A stretch of 64,000 bases of DNA from Bacteroides sp. (GCA_014802265.1 JAAVCP010000071.1:186001-250000); one strand, 5' to 3'; positions 18,008-28,743 are shown, numbered from the stretch's first letter. Translations and numbers: made by a program. Notes: generated by a model from the letters alone, not told the origin.

Positions 18008-18580
18008 ATGAAATATTTCGCTATTATTGACGGGGAACAGAAGGGACCCTTTGAGCTTGACCAACTGGCTGAGGCGGGGGTCAAACCCTCAACCTACGTA
18101 TGGCGCAAAGGAATGGCTGACTGGGAAAAAGCAGAAGACGATGCTGACATCTGCCGTTATTTCCGCAACCGCCTGTATGACCTCATGCATCCCGAAAGCA
18201 CGGCTGCGGAAAAAAGAATGAAGGAAAGCCTTGAGGAAGCCGACAATTATCCTGATACCGGAACACCTCCAGCTTTCTCTACCCGCTTTGACCGATATAT
18301 AGCCGACTCCGGCGCACATATCCCTTCGCTGGAGGAAATTGACTCCATGCAAAATAAAGAAGTCCCACCGCCTAACATGCTTCCCGTTGCCATAATAGCT
18401 ACCCTTCTCTTCTTTCCACTCACCGGTGTGATAGCCATTTATTTCGCTATAAGGACTAAAAAGGCATGGAAAGAGGGAAAACACAAAGAGGCACATGAAA
18501 ATTGCCGGTCCTCAAAAATGTGGACCGGCATTACCTTTTGCCTCGGGCTTATTTTATATGCCTTGTTGGCACGCTTATGA
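18008..18580 (+). CDS. GYF-like/CD225-like membrane protein, second copy
   Basis: The 190-residue protein has one GYF_2 domain (residues 1-45, FAIIDGEQKGPFELDQLAEAG and YVWRKGMADW), a charged middle region and a two-helix C-terminus (MLPVAIIATLLFFPLTGVIAI and MWTGITFCLGLILYALLA) with the CD225 loop between. It is related to the preceding protein but lacks the repeats and one GYF domain. The start codon directly follows the previous stop with no spacer. It converges on secA, whose stop is 29 bases away, and no terminator is visible there. Confidence 0.75.
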   Translation: MKYFAIIDGEQKGPFELDQLAEAGVKPSTYVWRKGMADWEKAEDDADICRYFRNRLYDLMHPESTAAEKRMKESLEEADNYPDTGTPPAFSTRFDRYIADSGAHIPSLEEIDSMQNKEVPPPNMLPVAIIATLLFFPLTGVIAIYFAIRTKKAWKEGKHKEAHENCRSSKMWTGITFCLGLILYALLARL

Positions 18581-18609
18581 GCATCATGCTCTGAATCTCC
18601 TTTTCTTAC

Positions 18610-21600
18610 TTACTCTTTATCCTTACCGTGGCAGTTCTTATATTTCTTACCGCTGCCGCAAGGGCAAAGATCATTTCTTCCAATTCTTGGATCAGCCGTG
18701 GCAGGCTCCTGTGGAGCAGCAGAACGATTTACGTTCTGGGCTGCCTGACGCTGCGCACTCTCACCGGGATAGCTGTCGCGGGTGGTGCTGTAATTAGCGT
18801 ATGGGTTGGTCATGGTTGTGGAAGTATATTCCCTTCTGATATGCTGCTGTTGCTGAGCATGTGCCTGGCGACGCTGCGCCTGAGCTGCCTTGGCAGCTTC
18901 TGCCGCTGCTTTAGCCTCGGCATAGTCAGGCACTGCGAGTTTACCGCGCATAAGGGTGGCAACAGATTTTGAATTCATGTCCCAAAGCATCTTCTTCCAA
19001 AGCTCGTAAGCCTCCAGCTTATATATCACGAGCGGATCTTTCTGCTCATAGGAAGCATTCTGCACTGACTTACGAAGCTCATCCATTTCGCGGAGCTGCT
19101 CCTGCCATGCTTTATCGATTGAGGACAAAAGCACTGTCTTTTCCCATGCTTTGGTAAGAGGGGCACAATTATTATTGTATGCTTCAGTGATGTCGCAGCG
19201 AATATTATACATTCTTCTGCCATCAGTGACGGGGACACCCACAGGTCCGGTTGCGCCACGCTCTTCAACAAACTCCTTAATATAAGGCATTGCACCCTCT
19301 GCCATCTTCTGCTTATTGCGGGAATAAGTGTTCATGGCTGCCTCAGTCAAGCGGTCTGCCATGTCGGCAACATCAAGCTTGCTGTATTCCTCCTCTGTGA
19401 AAGGAGCCTCGATTGAAAGAGATTTACGAACATTTTCGTCAAACTCAGCAAAGCCACCGTCATAACGGCGCGAAGCAAGTTCCTGGGCTGTCTCATAAAT
19501 CATGTTGGCTATATCAGTGCCGATTCTCTCACCCTTCAATGCATTTTGGCGACGACCATAGACACCCTTTCTCTGCGCATTCATAACATCGTCATACTCC
19601 ACAAGGCGCTTACGGATACCGAAGTTATTTTCCTCCACACGCTTCTGTGCATTCTCAATGCTCTTGTTGACCATTTTGCTCTCGATCATATCACCCTCCT
19701 CAAAACCAAGACGGTCAAGGGTCTTGACAATACGCTCGTTGGCAAACAGACGCATCACAGTGTCTTCAAAAGAAACGAAGAACACTGAAGATCCCGGGTC
19801 ACCCTGACGACCGGCACGACCGCGCAACTGACGGTCAACACGCCGAGACTCATGTCGCTCGGTACCGATAATGGCAAGACCGCCTGCCTCTTTCACCTCC
19901 GGGGTAAGCTTGATGTCGGTGCCTCGACCTGCCATGTTGGTGGCAATGGTCACAGTGCCTTTCTTTCCGGCATGGGCAACAATCTCTGCCTCTTTCTGGT
20001 GATACTTGGCATTGAGCACCTGATGAGGAATCTTGCGAAGCTGGAGCATCTTTGACAGCAGCTCGGAGATCTCAACGGAAGTTGTGCCGACAAGCACAGG
20101 ACGCCCTATCTTGACCATATCTTCCACTTCCTGGATCACGGCAGCATATTTCTCCTTCTTAGTGCGGTATACGCGGTCGTTCATATCCTTGCGGATTACC
20201 GGACGGTTGGTAGGAATCTCAGTTACCTCAAGTTTGTAGATATCGTAGAACTCTCCTACCTCTGTCATAGCGGTACCGGTCATACCTGCAAGCTTACGGT
20301 ACATGCGGAAATAGTTCTGAAGAGTAATGGTAGCATAGGTCTGTGTGGCAGCCTCTACCTTTACACCCTCCTTAGCCTCGATTGCCTGGTGCAGCCCATC
20401 GCTGTAACGACGACCCTCCATGATACGGCCCGTCTGCTCATCTACAATCTTGATTTTATTGTCATCAATCACATATTCCACATCCTTATCAAAGAGTGAA
20501 TATGCTTTGAGAAGCTGGTTGACAGTGTGGACACGCTCTGCCTTTACAGAATAATTCTGAAGCAGCTCATCTTTCTTCTGCTGATGTTCCTCCTTAGTTC
20601 CCGGCTCATTCTCCACGGCGGAGAGTTGTGCTGCAATGTCGGGAAGAATGAAGAAATCAGGATCCTGGGTTGTGCCTGTAAGCACTTCGATACCCTTGTC
20701 GGTAAGTTCGATACTATGGTTTTTCTCATCAATCACAAAATAAAGAGGCTCAACCGCCTTTGGCATTTCACGATTGTTGTCTGCCATATATTTCCCTTCC
20801 ACCTTAAGAAGAAGCTGCTTGATACCCTCCTCGCTGAGATAGCGGATAAGGGGATTATGCTTCGGAAGACCCTTATAGGCACGGAAAAGTGAAAGACCAC
20901 CGTCTTCAAGAAGCTGATCGGCTGTGAGTGGCTTCTTCCCTTCCTCACGGTTCTTGTCAAATTTGGCAATCCTCTTAGGGTCTCCGCTCATAGCTGCGGA
21001 AATCTTGTCTTTAGCCTCCAGGAGAAGCCCCTGCACGAGTTTACGCTGTGCGTTCACTACCTTCTCCACATTAGGCTTGAAGTCGTTAAACATCTGGTCG
21101 TCACCCTTAGGCACCGGACCTGAGATAATAAGCGGCGTACGTGCGTCGTCAATAAGCACGGAGTCCACCTCATCGACGATGGCATAATAATGCTCGTCTC
21201 GCTGCACAAGGTCGCTCGTCTGGGTTGCCATGTTGTCTCGAAGATAATCGAAACCGAACTCATTATTAGTGCCGAAAGTAATATCGCAACGGTAAGCCCT
21301 CCTGCGTTCCTCGGAATTAGGCTCGGTCTTGTCGATACAATCTACCGTGAGACCATGGAACTGATAGAGGGGCCCCATCCATTCGGAGTCACGCTTGGCA
21401 AGGTAATCGTTGACAGTAACCACGTGTACGCCCTCACCTGTAAGTGCGTTAAGGAACACCGGAAGGGTTGCCACGAGAGTCTTACCCTCACCGGTTGCCA
21501 TCTCTGCAATGTTATTTGATGCCTTCTCACCGTTGAAGATGCCATGGAGCACCATACCTCCGATTAGCTGCACATCATAGTGGACCATATCCCACGTCAT

Positions 21601-22098
21601 CAGGTTTCCTCCGGCAAGCCAACTGTTTTTGTAGACTGCCTTGTCACCTTCTATGGTAACGAAGTCCTTACCGGCACCAGCTAATTCGCGGTCAGCCTGA
21701 GTTGCGGTCACTTCGATCAGATCATTGTTGGCAAAGCGGCGTGCCGTTTCCTTCACCACCGCGAATACTTCAGGCAATACCTCGTCAAGACGACGTGCAT
21801 ACATCTTGAACATCTCCTCACGCAGGTCGTCAATTTGCTTCCAGTAAGGTTCGCGTTTGTCATAGTCAAGTGTTTCCAGTTCAGTGCGGATCTCCGCCAT
21901 TTTCTTCTTATATTCGTCAGCCTCGCCGCGAATGCTGTCGCGGATCACGTCAATTCTGCCGCGCAGTTCATCATTGGAGATCTCCTTTATCTGCTCGCTG
22001 ATAGGGTTTATCTCATTATTAAGGCGCTGCCAAAGAGGACGCACTGCCCTTTCGCTCTGGTCGCCGAATATCTTTTTAAATATCTTGCTTAATCCCAT
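18610..22098 (-). CDS. secA: Preprotein translocase ATPase SecA
   Basis: The 1162-residue protein is SecA, longer than the 900 or so residues of E. coli, as is usual in Bacteroidetes. It has Walker A ([15 protein letters not shown]), [20 protein letters not shown], the helicase motif [10 protein letters not shown], and the C-terminal zinc motif [14 protein letters not shown]. It drives protein export through SecYEG. The Ala/Gln-rich linker before the zinc motif is an expected low-complexity stretch. It is a single-gene unit on the minus strand. Confidence 0.98.
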   Translation of the reverse strand: MGLSKIFKKIFGDQSERAVRPLWQRLNNEINPISEQIKEISNDELRGRIDVIRDSIRGEADEYKKKMAEIRTELETLDYDKREPYWKQIDDLREEMFKMYARRLDEVLPEVFAVVKETARRFANNDLIEVTATQADRELAGAGKDFVTIEGDKAVYKNSWLAGGNLMTWDMVHYDVQLIGGMVLHGIFNGEKASNNIAEMATGEGKTLVATLPVFLNALTGEGVHVVTVNDYLAKRDSEWMGPLYQFHGLTVDCIDKTEPNSEERRRAYRCDITFGTNNEFGFDYLRDNMATQTSDLVQRDEHYYAIVDEVDSVLIDDARTPLIISGPVPKGDDQMFNDFKPNVEKVVNAQRKLVQGLLLEAKDKISAAMSGDPKRIAKFDKNREEGKKPLTADQLLEDGGLSLFRAYKGLPKHNPLIRYLSEEGIKQLLLKVEGKYMADNNREMPKAVEPLYFVIDEKNHSIELTDKGIEVLTGTTQDPDFFILPDIAAQLSAVENEPGTKEEHQQKKDELLQNYSVKAERVHTVNQLLKAYSLFDKDVEYVIDDNKIKIVDEQTGRIMEGRRYSDGLHQAIEAKEGVKVEAATQTYATITLQNYFRMYRKLAGMTGTAMTEVGEFYDIYKLEVTEIPTNRPVIRKDMNDRVYRTKKEKYAAVIQEVEDMVKIGRPVLVGTTSVEISELLSKMLQLRKIPHQVLNAKYHQKEAEIVAHAGKKGTVTIATNMAGRGTDIKLTPEVKEAGGLAIIGTERHESRRVDRQLRGRAGRQGDPGSSVFFVSFEDTVMRLFANERIVKTLDRLGFEEGDMIESKMVNKSIENAQKRVEENNFGIRKRLVEYDDVMNAQRKGVYGRRQNALKGERIGTDIANMIYETAQELASRRYDGGFAEFDENVRKSLSIEAPFTEEEYSKLDVADMADRLTEAAMNTYSRNKQKMAEGAMPYIKEFVEERGATGPVGVPVTDGRRMYNIRCDITEAYNNNCAPLTKAWEKTVLLSSIDKAWQEQLREMDELRKSVQNASYEQKDPLVIYKLEAYELWKKMLWDMNSKSVATLMRGKLAVPDYAEAKAAAEAAKAAQAQRRQAHAQQQQHIRREYTSTTMTNPYANYSTTRDSYPGESAQRQAAQNVNRSAAPQEPATADPRIGRNDLCPCGSGKKYKNCHGKDKE

Positions 22099-22209
22099 CT
22101 TTAAATTAGCAATTAGGAATCTATAATTATAGCTACTGATTCCTAAGTATTTTTAATGTATTTTATATTAAGATTTCTGTTATCACAAAATATATCCTGC
22201 CACCCCGTT

Positions 22210-22338
22210 CTTCAATTAATAATTGATAATTAGGAGGTTTAGTCATAAGTAGTTCTGATCAGCTTCTCTATCACCTTTGATTAGCTGCCGGTAATCTTCA
22301 TTACAAGCTGTCGTTTTCTAATTCCTAATTAATTGAAG
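22210..22338. repeat. AT-rich inverted repeat spanning the secA-phosphatase gap
   Basis: CTTCAATTAAT...ATTAGGA at 22210-22235 is inverted as TCCTAATTAATTGAAG at 22323-22338. The right arm encodes the last residues of the phosphatase-like protein. A similar left arm lies at 13826, before the RND pump gene. Confidence 0.5.
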
Positions 22339-23904
22339 GGGCTTGGAGGCTGAACCATTTGGCGAGCGAATACGGAGCACCTGCGTCACTGTAGGTGCCA
22401 AGGCAGTTGCATCCACCGGAGTAGATATTACTTCGGCAGCAACATTATTACCCATTATAAAAGCGGGGGTAAGCACGGGACTTTGGCGTGCCACCTTAAT
22501 ATCGTTTGGGAAATGAGTGTCGTCAACAATGCTCCATCCGGCATTAAACTCAAGCACAACATCACCACCGGTTTTTGGGTCGGTGCCGAGACGCATGGCT
22601 TCCATTGATGTAAGAGCGGAGGTCATTATGTCACCCATGGTGAATGCATCACTCACTCCTGACATCTTCACGAGGAAATCACGTGCTGACTCAGCCACAT
22701 CACTGAGTTCGAGTTTATATTCCTCAATATGCTTGCGGTCAAGATATACATGACCGTTGCTATAGGTGTCAACATAATCGCCATTACCATATTTGGCGGC
22801 AAGATATGAGTTGAGCAACGACATAGCCCGCTTGACAGAGAAAGTGCCGGTAGGCATTCTGTATTTGGGATCGTCTTCCACGGAGTCATCATAGTATCCC
22901 GTGGAAGTAACATAGACAAGAGTGTTGTTAAGACCCACATACTTTTCAATTGCCTCAAAAAGTCGAGAAATCTGACCGTCAAGGCGAATATAGCTGTCTT
23001 CAAGCTCCAGACGATAGTCACCGTCACTCACATATTTATAGGGAGCGGCAGTATAGCCTATATTAAGCATGTCTATGGCATCTCCGCGCGTGCCAAGTTT
23101 CAAATCCTTAAGATAAGAAATTGCCACGTCGGTGATTTCCGTATTGACCATTGGCGACTCGAGATACATTCGATACACGCTGCGGTCGGAAGTAGGGAAC
23201 ACATGCTTGAAAGCCACGGAAGTCTTATGCGACGGCAACCCCGGATATTTCATAACAGGAAGTGCCGGACGCCACTGCATGGTGTCAAGACGTGCCGTAA
23301 TAGGCATGTTATAATTTCTCTTGGTAATCTCCGAAGGGGAATCCTTGTAATAGGTAGTCGTAGCCCACTTCCCGGTGTTGTCGTTTATCCAGAAAGCAGA
23401 GTTGCCGGAGTGTCCTGCCATTATTATGGCTTGCTGCGGATCCGGCGCAAGGGAATACACGGCAGCAGTTCCCCCGCCATCTATTGCAATCTCATCACTG
23501 ATAGTAGAGATTCTAAGATTTGCGGGAGAATAGGTCTCGGTAGTAAAATTACCAATTATAGAGGGGTCATGAAGTGCGGGCATCATTTCGCCGGTCGCCG
23601 GATTAAAAGTCTTTTCCGAAGCGATGCCGTTATGCCGGGGATACCCTCCGGTATATACCAACGCAGTGCCGCTCACCTTGTCAAGTCCTGACACTTTGAA
23701 ATCGACATCTTTCATGAATGCACCCTCCTTCATCAGCTTTTTGAAACCGTTCTCTCCAAACAGATTCTGAAGGTATTCGATATAGTCGGTGCGTAACTGG
23801 TCAACCACTATCCCCACCACGAGTTTCGGGCGTGAGGGATCAGCGCAAAGCATTGTATTGATGCCTACCAGTCCACATATCACCGATGTTATCAGACGAT
23901 TCAT
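22318..23904 (-). CDS. Alkaline-phosphatase-fold protein, probably catalytically inactive
   Basis: The 528-residue protein has a signal peptide (MNRLITSVICGLVGINTMLC) and the fold of PafA-type type I phosphodiesterases: RPKLVVGIVVDQLRTDY, GFKKLMKEGAF, GTALVYTGGYPRHNGI and IIMAGHSGNSAFW. The first Asp (residue 35) and a Thr (residue 80) near the nucleophile position remain. However, the expected (T)DYxGH region reads IGYTAAPYKYVSDG, the TSDHG motif reads TSTGYYDD, and the SIKDR motif reads SLAPDP. Most metal ligands and the active-site Lys/Arg are therefore missing (compared from memory of the family). It may be a structural or binding protein in the periplasm. Confidence 0.75.
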   Translation of the reverse strand: MNRLITSVICGLVGINTMLCADPSRPKLVVGIVVDQLRTDYIEYLQNLFGENGFKKLMKEGAFMKDVDFKVSGLDKVSGTALVYTGGYPRHNGIASEKTFNPATGEMMPALHDPSIIGNFTTETYSPANLRISTISDEIAIDGGGTAAVYSLAPDPQQAIIMAGHSGNSAFWINDNTGKWATTTYYKDSPSEITKRNYNMPITARLDTMQWRPALPVMKYPGLPSHKTSVAFKHVFPTSDRSVYRMYLESPMVNTEITDVAISYLKDLKLGTRGDAIDMLNIGYTAAPYKYVSDGDYRLELEDSYIRLDGQISRLFEAIEKYVGLNNTLVYVTSTGYYDDSVEDDPKYRMPTGTFSVKRAMSLLNSYLAAKYGNGDYVDTYSNGHVYLDRKHIEEYKLELSDVAESARDFLVKMSGVSDAFTMGDIMTSALTSMEAMRLGTDPKTGGDVVLEFNAGWSIVDDTHFPNDIKVARQSPVLTPAFIMGNNVAAEVISTPVDATALAPTVTQVLRIRSPNGSASKPLQLIRN

Positions 23905-23953
23905 TTATCTTTTCTTGTTACTTTTTTCTTGCTTTGCCCCGAAGATAAATTCT

Positions 23954-25213
23954 TCAGGAAGTTTTCTTTCGGGATGAATATACCCCATTATTATTATAAC
24001 TATCTTTATACGCGATTATTGCGTAAGTAGAGGAAAGAATGAGCGTAGAAATCATCAATGGGAAGAATGCAGGGTTGGCAACCTGGCGTTGGAAGGGCCA
24101 CGCCAAGAGCATACAAACCATTGCCACAATATTATACCAACTCATCATGATGGCACCACGCCTAAGCCGACGCCACAGAACACAGACTGCAAAAATCAGC
24201 TGCAACGGATTCAGCCATAGCAATAAGGAATTAGGGGAAGTGGCTTCATGACTGGAAACAAACACTAAAAATGTCACCATACATCCCCCAAGTCCTAAAA
24301 TAAAGAACCAGCTAAAATAACCCCATTTGTAAAGTTGATTTTTCCTTAGGCTTAAAATGGAAAATATCACACTTAAAACAGCCACTACCCATCCAATGAA
24401 AAGTGGGGTTAGCCACCACGGGGTTGGCGGTAACACGGCAGATTCTCTACCTTCATTGAGTATCCTTTCCTCCCTCACAAGTTGCCTGCCATCAAAAAAA
24501 TGTGCACCAGCCGATTTTTTCATCATTTCGACAGGCACAAACATATCCTCCCTCCCCTGAAGGGGTCTGTCAAGCCCTGAGCCGAGGGCAAGATCAATCC
24601 CAAACTGATACCAGGGATAATTCTTATGATAATTACGCATCTCCTGACGGAAGGTAGGGAATGAGAGCGTATCCGGATAAATTATCCGACTTGATGCTGC
24701 CTTATCAAGCTGGTCAGTGATGCGTGTGGCACAATTATCAAGAACATAGTTATAGCGGTATCTCCGGTTTTTAGGTAACGCATGTGTCTGAAGAATGCCA
24801 AGCAGCTTTTTTGCCTCTTCCTGTGTTAGATTAAGATCCTGCTCAACCACCTTAGATCCCCTATCCACATATTCAGGTAAGAACCATTCAAAAGGATAGC
24901 CCACACATAAGTAGTCTGTCTCTCCCTTAACGAAGCGATAGATAAAATTGGGCTCATTGAATGAAAACATTCCAAAGTTCCACACGGAATCTCTCCCCTC
25001 CCCTCTCACGCGGATTGCCTCATGCCCACAGAGCTCATATATTTCAGGACCCGGATAGCATGTAATCAGGCTGACCGTAAGTGAATCAGTATTGGCATAG
25101 CTATTAGCATTATTCAATGGCTCCGGCTTTTCAGCCCTTACACAAAACCATGACAACGCCATTGCAATCATGATTGCAATGGCGTTGATATGATTTTTAT
25201 TTAATTTCATCAT
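23954..25213 (-). CDS. DUF4105-type membrane protein
   Basis: With the chosen start the protein has 419 residues. It begins with a signal-like helix (MMKLNKNHINAIAIMIAMALSWFCVRA). A periplasmic domain of the DUF4105 type follows (YELCGHEAIRVRGEGRDSVW, LPEYVDRGSKVVEQDLNLT, RYNYVLDNCATRITDQL). Four or five membrane helices follow from about residue 265. The Cys/His/Asn residues in the periplasmic part resemble a papain-like or NlpC/P60-like site, which is a guess. A longer in-frame start reaches into asnS but has no signal and overlaps it. It follows asnS on the same strand. Confidence 0.7.
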   Translation of the reverse strand: MMKLNKNHINAIAIMIAMALSWFCVRAEKPEPLNNANSYANTDSLTVSLITCYPGPEIYELCGHEAIRVRGEGRDSVWNFGMFSFNEPNFIYRFVKGETDYLCVGYPFEWFLPEYVDRGSKVVEQDLNLTQEEAKKLLGILQTHALPKNRRYRYNYVLDNCATRITDQLDKAASSRIIYPDTLSFPTFRQEMRNYHKNYPWYQFGIDLALGSGLDRPLQGREDMFVPVEMMKKSAGAHFFDGRQLVREERILNEGRESAVLPPTPWWLTPLFIGWVVAVLSVIFSILSLRKNQLYKWGYFSWFFILGLGGCMVTFLVFVSSHEATSPNSLLLWLNPLQLIFAVCVLWRRLRRGAIMMSWYNIVAMVCMLLAWPFQRQVANPAFFPLMISTLILSSTYAIIAYKDSYNNNGVYSSRKKTS

Positions 25214-25355
25214 TGTGGAAGATGGTGGTTGTGAGATTATAGGGGGGTTGGAGTTATGATAGTATAAAATTATGAGGCTATGGGACTTGAGGGTGAGAAG
25301 TGGTAAAATTTCGGAGTTATCACTCCACACCCTCACACCCCATAACTTCCAAACT

Positions 25356-26750
25356 TTAATACTCACATGCTTTCGGATAACGTGGGAAAGGAATCACGTC
25401 ACGAATGTTCTGCATTCCGGTCACGAATAGCACCAGCCGCTCAAAGCCAAGACCAAAACCGCTGTGAGGCACAGTGCCGTATTTACGGGTATCAACATAC
25501 CAATCCATACCGGTAAGACCAAGCTCATTGATACGGTTGGTGAGTTTCTCGTAATTCTCTTCACGTTGGCTACCGCCGATAATCTCGCCGATTTTCGGGA
25601 AAAGCACGTCCATGGCACGCACGGTCTTGCCGTCATCGTTGAGCTTCATGTAGAATGCCTTTATTTCCTTCGGATAATCGGTAAGGATTACGGGTTTCTT
25701 GAAATGTTCTTCCACCAGATAGCGTTCATGCTCAGAAGCAAGATCAACGCCCCAATAGACAGGGAATTCAAATTTCTTGCCGCTTTCCTCGAGAATCTTA
25801 ATACCCTCAGTATAGGGAAGGCGCACAAAATCATTTTCAACCACAAACTTAAGGCGATCGATAAGTTCCTTATCGAAATGATCGTTAAGGAATTGAATAT
25901 CGTCTTTGCAGTGTTCAAGAGCGTAGTTGATACAATACTTGATAAACTCTTCCGCAAGGTCCATGTTGTCGGCTATCTCATAGAAAGCCATCTCCGGCTC
26001 AATCATCCAGAACTCCGACAGGTGGCGCGGGGTATTGGAGTTTTCGGCGCGGAATGTAGGACCGAAAGTGTATATCAATCCCAGGGCTGTTGCACCCAAT
26101 TCACCCTCAAGCTGACCCGACACCGTAAGCGATGCGAGTTTTCCGAAGAAGTCCTGACTGTAGTCAACTGAACCGTCTTCAGTCTTCGGCAACTCATTGA
26201 GAGGAAGTGTTGTTACTTGGAATTGCGCACCTGCGCCCTCACAGTCAGAAGCTGTGATAAGCGGGGTGTGGAAATATACAAACCCCTTATCATTAAAGAA
26301 TTTATGAATTGCGTATGCAAGTGCATGGCGAATTCTGAGCACTGCTCCAAATGTATTTGTGCGCGGACGCAGATGTGCCTTCTCACGCAGGAATTCAAGA
26401 GTGTGCCCCTTTTTCTGAAGAGGATAGTCGGAAGGTGAAGTGCCATAGATTTCAAGATCTTCGGCTTGAACCTCCACACTCTGCCCCGCACCCTGTGATG
26501 CCACGAGGGTGCCCTGCACATGTATGCTGGAACCGGTTGTGATCGGTTTCAAGACCTCCTCCGGAAACTTTGTAAGATCAAAGACAATCTGAAGATTATT
26601 GATTGTGCTGCCGTCGTTGAGAGCCACAAACTGCACATTCTTGTTACCACGGCGGGTTCTTACCCACCCTTTCACATCTACTTTCTCCCCGACGAATTTA
26701 TCACCCGTCGCAAATATCTCTTTGACTGTTTTTCTTCTGATATCTTCCAT
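25356..26750 (-). CDS. asnS: Asparaginyl-tRNA synthetase
   Basis: The 464-residue protein is class II AsnRS. It has an N-terminal anticodon-binding OB-fold ([22 protein letters not shown]), the class II motif 2 region ([28 protein letters not shown]) and motif 3 ([15 protein letters not shown]). It charges tRNA-Asn with asparagine. Length and start are normal. It is in the minus-strand run and precedes the DUF4105 gene by about 140 bases. Confidence 0.97.
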   Translation of the reverse strand: MEDIRRKTVKEIFATGDKFVGEKVDVKGWVRTRRGNKNVQFVALNDGSTINNLQIVFDLTKFPEEVLKPITTGSSIHVQGTLVASQGAGQSVEVQAEDLEIYGTSPSDYPLQKKGHTLEFLREKAHLRPRTNTFGAVLRIRHALAYAIHKFFNDKGFVYFHTPLITASDCEGAGAQFQVTTLPLNELPKTEDGSVDYSQDFFGKLASLTVSGQLEGELGATALGLIYTFGPTFRAENSNTPRHLSEFWMIEPEMAFYEIADNMDLAEEFIKYCINYALEHCKDDIQFLNDHFDKELIDRLKFVVENDFVRLPYTEGIKILEESGKKFEFPVYWGVDLASEHERYLVEEHFKKPVILTDYPKEIKAFYMKLNDDGKTVRAMDVLFPKIGEIIGGSQREENYEKLTNRINELGLTGMDWYVDTRKYGTVPHSGFGLGFERLVLFVTGMQNIRDVIPFPRYPKACEY

Positions 26751-26776
26751 AAAAATGCTTAATGTTTAAGGATTAA

Positions 26777-26862
26777 AGGTTACGGTTTAGGAGTTAAAGA
26801 TTACAGATAGTAACCTCTAATCTGTAATCTATTAACTGTAACCTCCTAACCTTGTAACCTTT
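26777..26862. repeat. Imperfect inverted repeat in the rluB-asnS gap
   Basis: AAAGGTTAC...TTAGGAG and GATTACAGAT recur in inverted order as ATCTGTAATC...CTCCTAACC...GTAACCTTT. It could fold into a long hairpin between the two minus-strand genes, perhaps an imperfect terminator. Confidence 0.5.
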
Positions 26863-26863
26863 T

Positions 26864-28393
26864 TTATTCGAAGCTTCCCATGCGAAGGAAATTGACTTCT
26901 TCCTGAGACAGGTAACGCCAGCGACCGCGTGGGAGGTTCTTCTTTGTTAGACCGGCAAAATATACACGGTCAAGTTTGATTACACGATAACCGAGATGCT
27001 CAAACATGCGGCGAACAATTCTATTTCTACCACTGTGAATCTCAATTCCTGCCTGATTGCGGTCGGTCTCGCTGACATAACTGATAGCATCGGCATGGAT
27101 TTCGCCGTCTTCAAGCTCTATGCCGTCGGCAAGGCGCTGCATGTCTTCCTCAGTGATGTCTTTATCTGTCCACACCTGATAAATCTTCTTCTTGACAAAC
27201 TTCGGATGAGTCAATTTTGAAGCGAGGTCACCATCATTAGTCAAAAGCAATACGCCGGTAGTGTTGCGGTCAAGACGTCCTACCGGATAGATTCTCTCAC
27301 GGCAGGCATTCTTCACAAGGTCAAGCACCGTGAGTCGCCCGTTAGGATCATCGCTTGTAGTCACGCAATCTTTAGGCTTGTTAAGAAGCACATAGCATTT
27401 GCGCTCCGGTGTAACCACCTTGTCATCATATTCCACCACGTCGTCACGTGTGATCTTTGTACCGAGTTCGGTTACTACCTCACCATTTACTTTTACAAGA
27501 CCTTGAGTGATGTACTCATCTGCCTCTCTACGAGAGCAAATTCCGGCATTTGCCATATATTTATTCAGACGGATCTGTTCATTCGGATCAATGTCTTCCA
27601 ATACGTAGTCAATCTGCTTGGGACGCGGAGTGAACTTCATATTGTTGTTCTGCTTACGGAACCCGTTCTGATTATAGTTGTTGCGGTTGTTGTAGCCACC
27701 CTGGTTATTGCGGTTATAACCCTGATTGTTGCGGTTGTTGTAGCCGCCCTGACGGTTCTGATTGTTGTAGCCGCCTTGGTTGTTGCGGTTGTTGTAGCCG
27801 CCCTGACGGTTCTGATTGTTGTAGCCGCCCTGGTTGTTGCGGTTATAACCCTGATTGTTGTAGCTGCCCTGACGGTTCTGATTATTGTAGCCGCCTTGGT
27901 TATTACGGTTGTAGCCGCCCTGGTTGTTGCGGTTATAACCCTGATTATTACGATTGTTGTAGCCGCCCTGACGGTTCTGATTGTTGTAGCCGCCCTGGTT
28001 GTTGCGGGTGTAGTTGTTACGCTGCTGGTAGCCACTCTGACGGGGCTGATAACCTGCCTGGCGGGGCTGATAGCCACCTTCACCACCGTTCTGGAAAGAA
28101 GATTCCTGACCTTCAGTTTTTTCTGAATCACTGTCAGCAGTCTGCTGATAGCCGCTACGATCATAATGGTTGGTGTATCTGTTATATCCGCCCTGGCGCT
28201 GCTGGTAATTGCCATACTGGCGCTGCTGATAGCCTTGGCGATCGCCATAACTACGCTGCACACCCTCCGTAGGATGCTCATCATTCGGATAGTTAACTTT
28301 CTCGTAACGGTTGTCAGTTTCCCCGTTCTCTGATTGCGAAATACTCGGAATGGCTCCGATTCTTGGTCGCTTTGGTTTCTTTTCTAATTCCAT
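26864..28393 (-). CDS. RsuA/RluB-type pseudouridine synthase with N/G/Q/Y/R-rich N-terminus
   Basis: The 509-residue protein has three parts. Residues 1-128 are disordered, with QxxGY-type motifs. Residues 129-242 are a low-complexity repeat built from GGYNNQNRQ, GYNRNNQ and similar units. Residues 270-500 are an S4 RNA-binding domain (IRLNKYMANAGICSRREADE) and the synthase domain with VGRLDRNTTGVLLLTNDGDL (catalytic Asp at about 375). It isomerises a uridine in large or small subunit rRNA. The repeat tail is an addition found in related Bacteroidetes; it may bind RNA or promote assemblies. Confidence 0.93.
   Translation of the reverse strand: MELEKKPKRPRIGAIPSISQSENGETDNRYEKVNYPNDEHPTEGVQRSYGDRQGYQQRQYGNYQQRQGGYNRYTNHYDRSGYQQTADSDSEKTEGQESSFQNGGEGGYQPRQAGYQPRQSGYQQRNNYTRNNQGGYNNQNRQGGYNNRNNQGYNRNNQGGYNRNNQGGYNNQNRQGSYNNQGYNRNNQGGYNNQNRQGGYNNRNNQGGYNNQNRQGGYNNRNNQGYNRNNQGGYNNRNNYNQNGFRKQNNNMKFTPRPKQIDYVLEDIDPNEQIRLNKYMANAGICSRREADEYITQGLVKVNGEVVTELGTKITRDDVVEYDDKVVTPERKCYVLLNKPKDCVTTSDDPNGRLTVLDLVKNACRERIYPVGRLDRNTTGVLLLTNDGDLASKLTHPKFVKKKIYQVWTDKDITEEDMQRLADGIELEDGEIHADAISYVSETDRNQAGIEIHSGRNRIVRRMFEHLGYRVIKLDRVYFAGLTKKNLPRGRWRYLSQEEVNFLRMGSFE
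27668..28009 (-). repeat. Coding repeat array in the pseudouridine synthase gene
   Basis: Tandem Asn/Gly/Arg/Gln/Tyr units with strong nucleotide similarity (such as TTGTTGTAGCCGCCCTG on the plus strand). The unequal number of units suggests length variation by slippage or recombination. Confidence 0.85.
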
Positions 28394-28522
28394 TTCGTTA
28401 GTTTTTCTCTATTGCCTCATGATCATCACGACATGCGGCAGTTAATGGGTTATTATTTTATGTTTTTCGATTGCCGGTTAGTTTGTCAAATAAGTAGTTA
28501 TGTTTGCTATATCTAACAGGCG

Positions 28523-28554
28523 CAAAATTAGTTATTTTTAGTGTAAATCCCAAA
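28523..28554 (-). promoter_or_regulatory. Promoter of the pseudouridine synthase gene
   Basis: Minus-strand TTTG at 28554-28551 and TAATTTTG at 28530-28523, 20 bases apart, match the consensus well. The start codon lies about 130 bases downstream, so the leader is long. Confidence 0.6.
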
Positions 28555-28666
28555 TTTTTGAAGATAAAAAGATAATAAAACTAAAATAATCCATCCAAAA
28601 GGCTCCTACACACCGGCATAAAACCATTGACTTCAATAGCCTGCGAGCATACATCCAAACAATAAA

Positions 28667-28719
28667 AGGTCAAATACCATCATAAGATTAAAACCTATTC
28701 CTATTTTGGTATTTGACCT
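28667..28719 (-). terminator. Terminator hairpin after adk
   Basis: AGGTCAAATACCA at 28667-28679 pairs perfectly with 28707-28719; loop of 27 bases. It starts 25 bases after the adk stop. Confidence 0.55.
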
Positions 28720-28743
28720 CATATACTCTTTATCTTCTATCCG

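Larger units (their letters stand above)
28394..28743. other. Gap between adk and the pseudouridine synthase gene
   Basis: No gene is supported. The stretch holds the promoter of the pseudouridine synthase gene (28523-28554) and the adk terminator hairpin (28667-28719). The sequence from about 28555 to 28660 is AT-rich with no recognised feature. Confidence 0.5.

Noticed and set aside
25464..26171. 235-codon open frame opposite asnS
   Set aside because: asnS has all class II motifs and covers the same stretch.
27668..28009. Possible CRISPR array
   Set aside because: The units are in-frame coding repeats without unique spacers, and no cas gene is present.
27503..28126. Long open frame on the plus strand opposite the pseudouridine synthase repeats
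   Set aside because: It is the antisense reading of the repeat array; its Val/Ala/Ile-rich translation is caused by the repeat and it has no start or homology signal.
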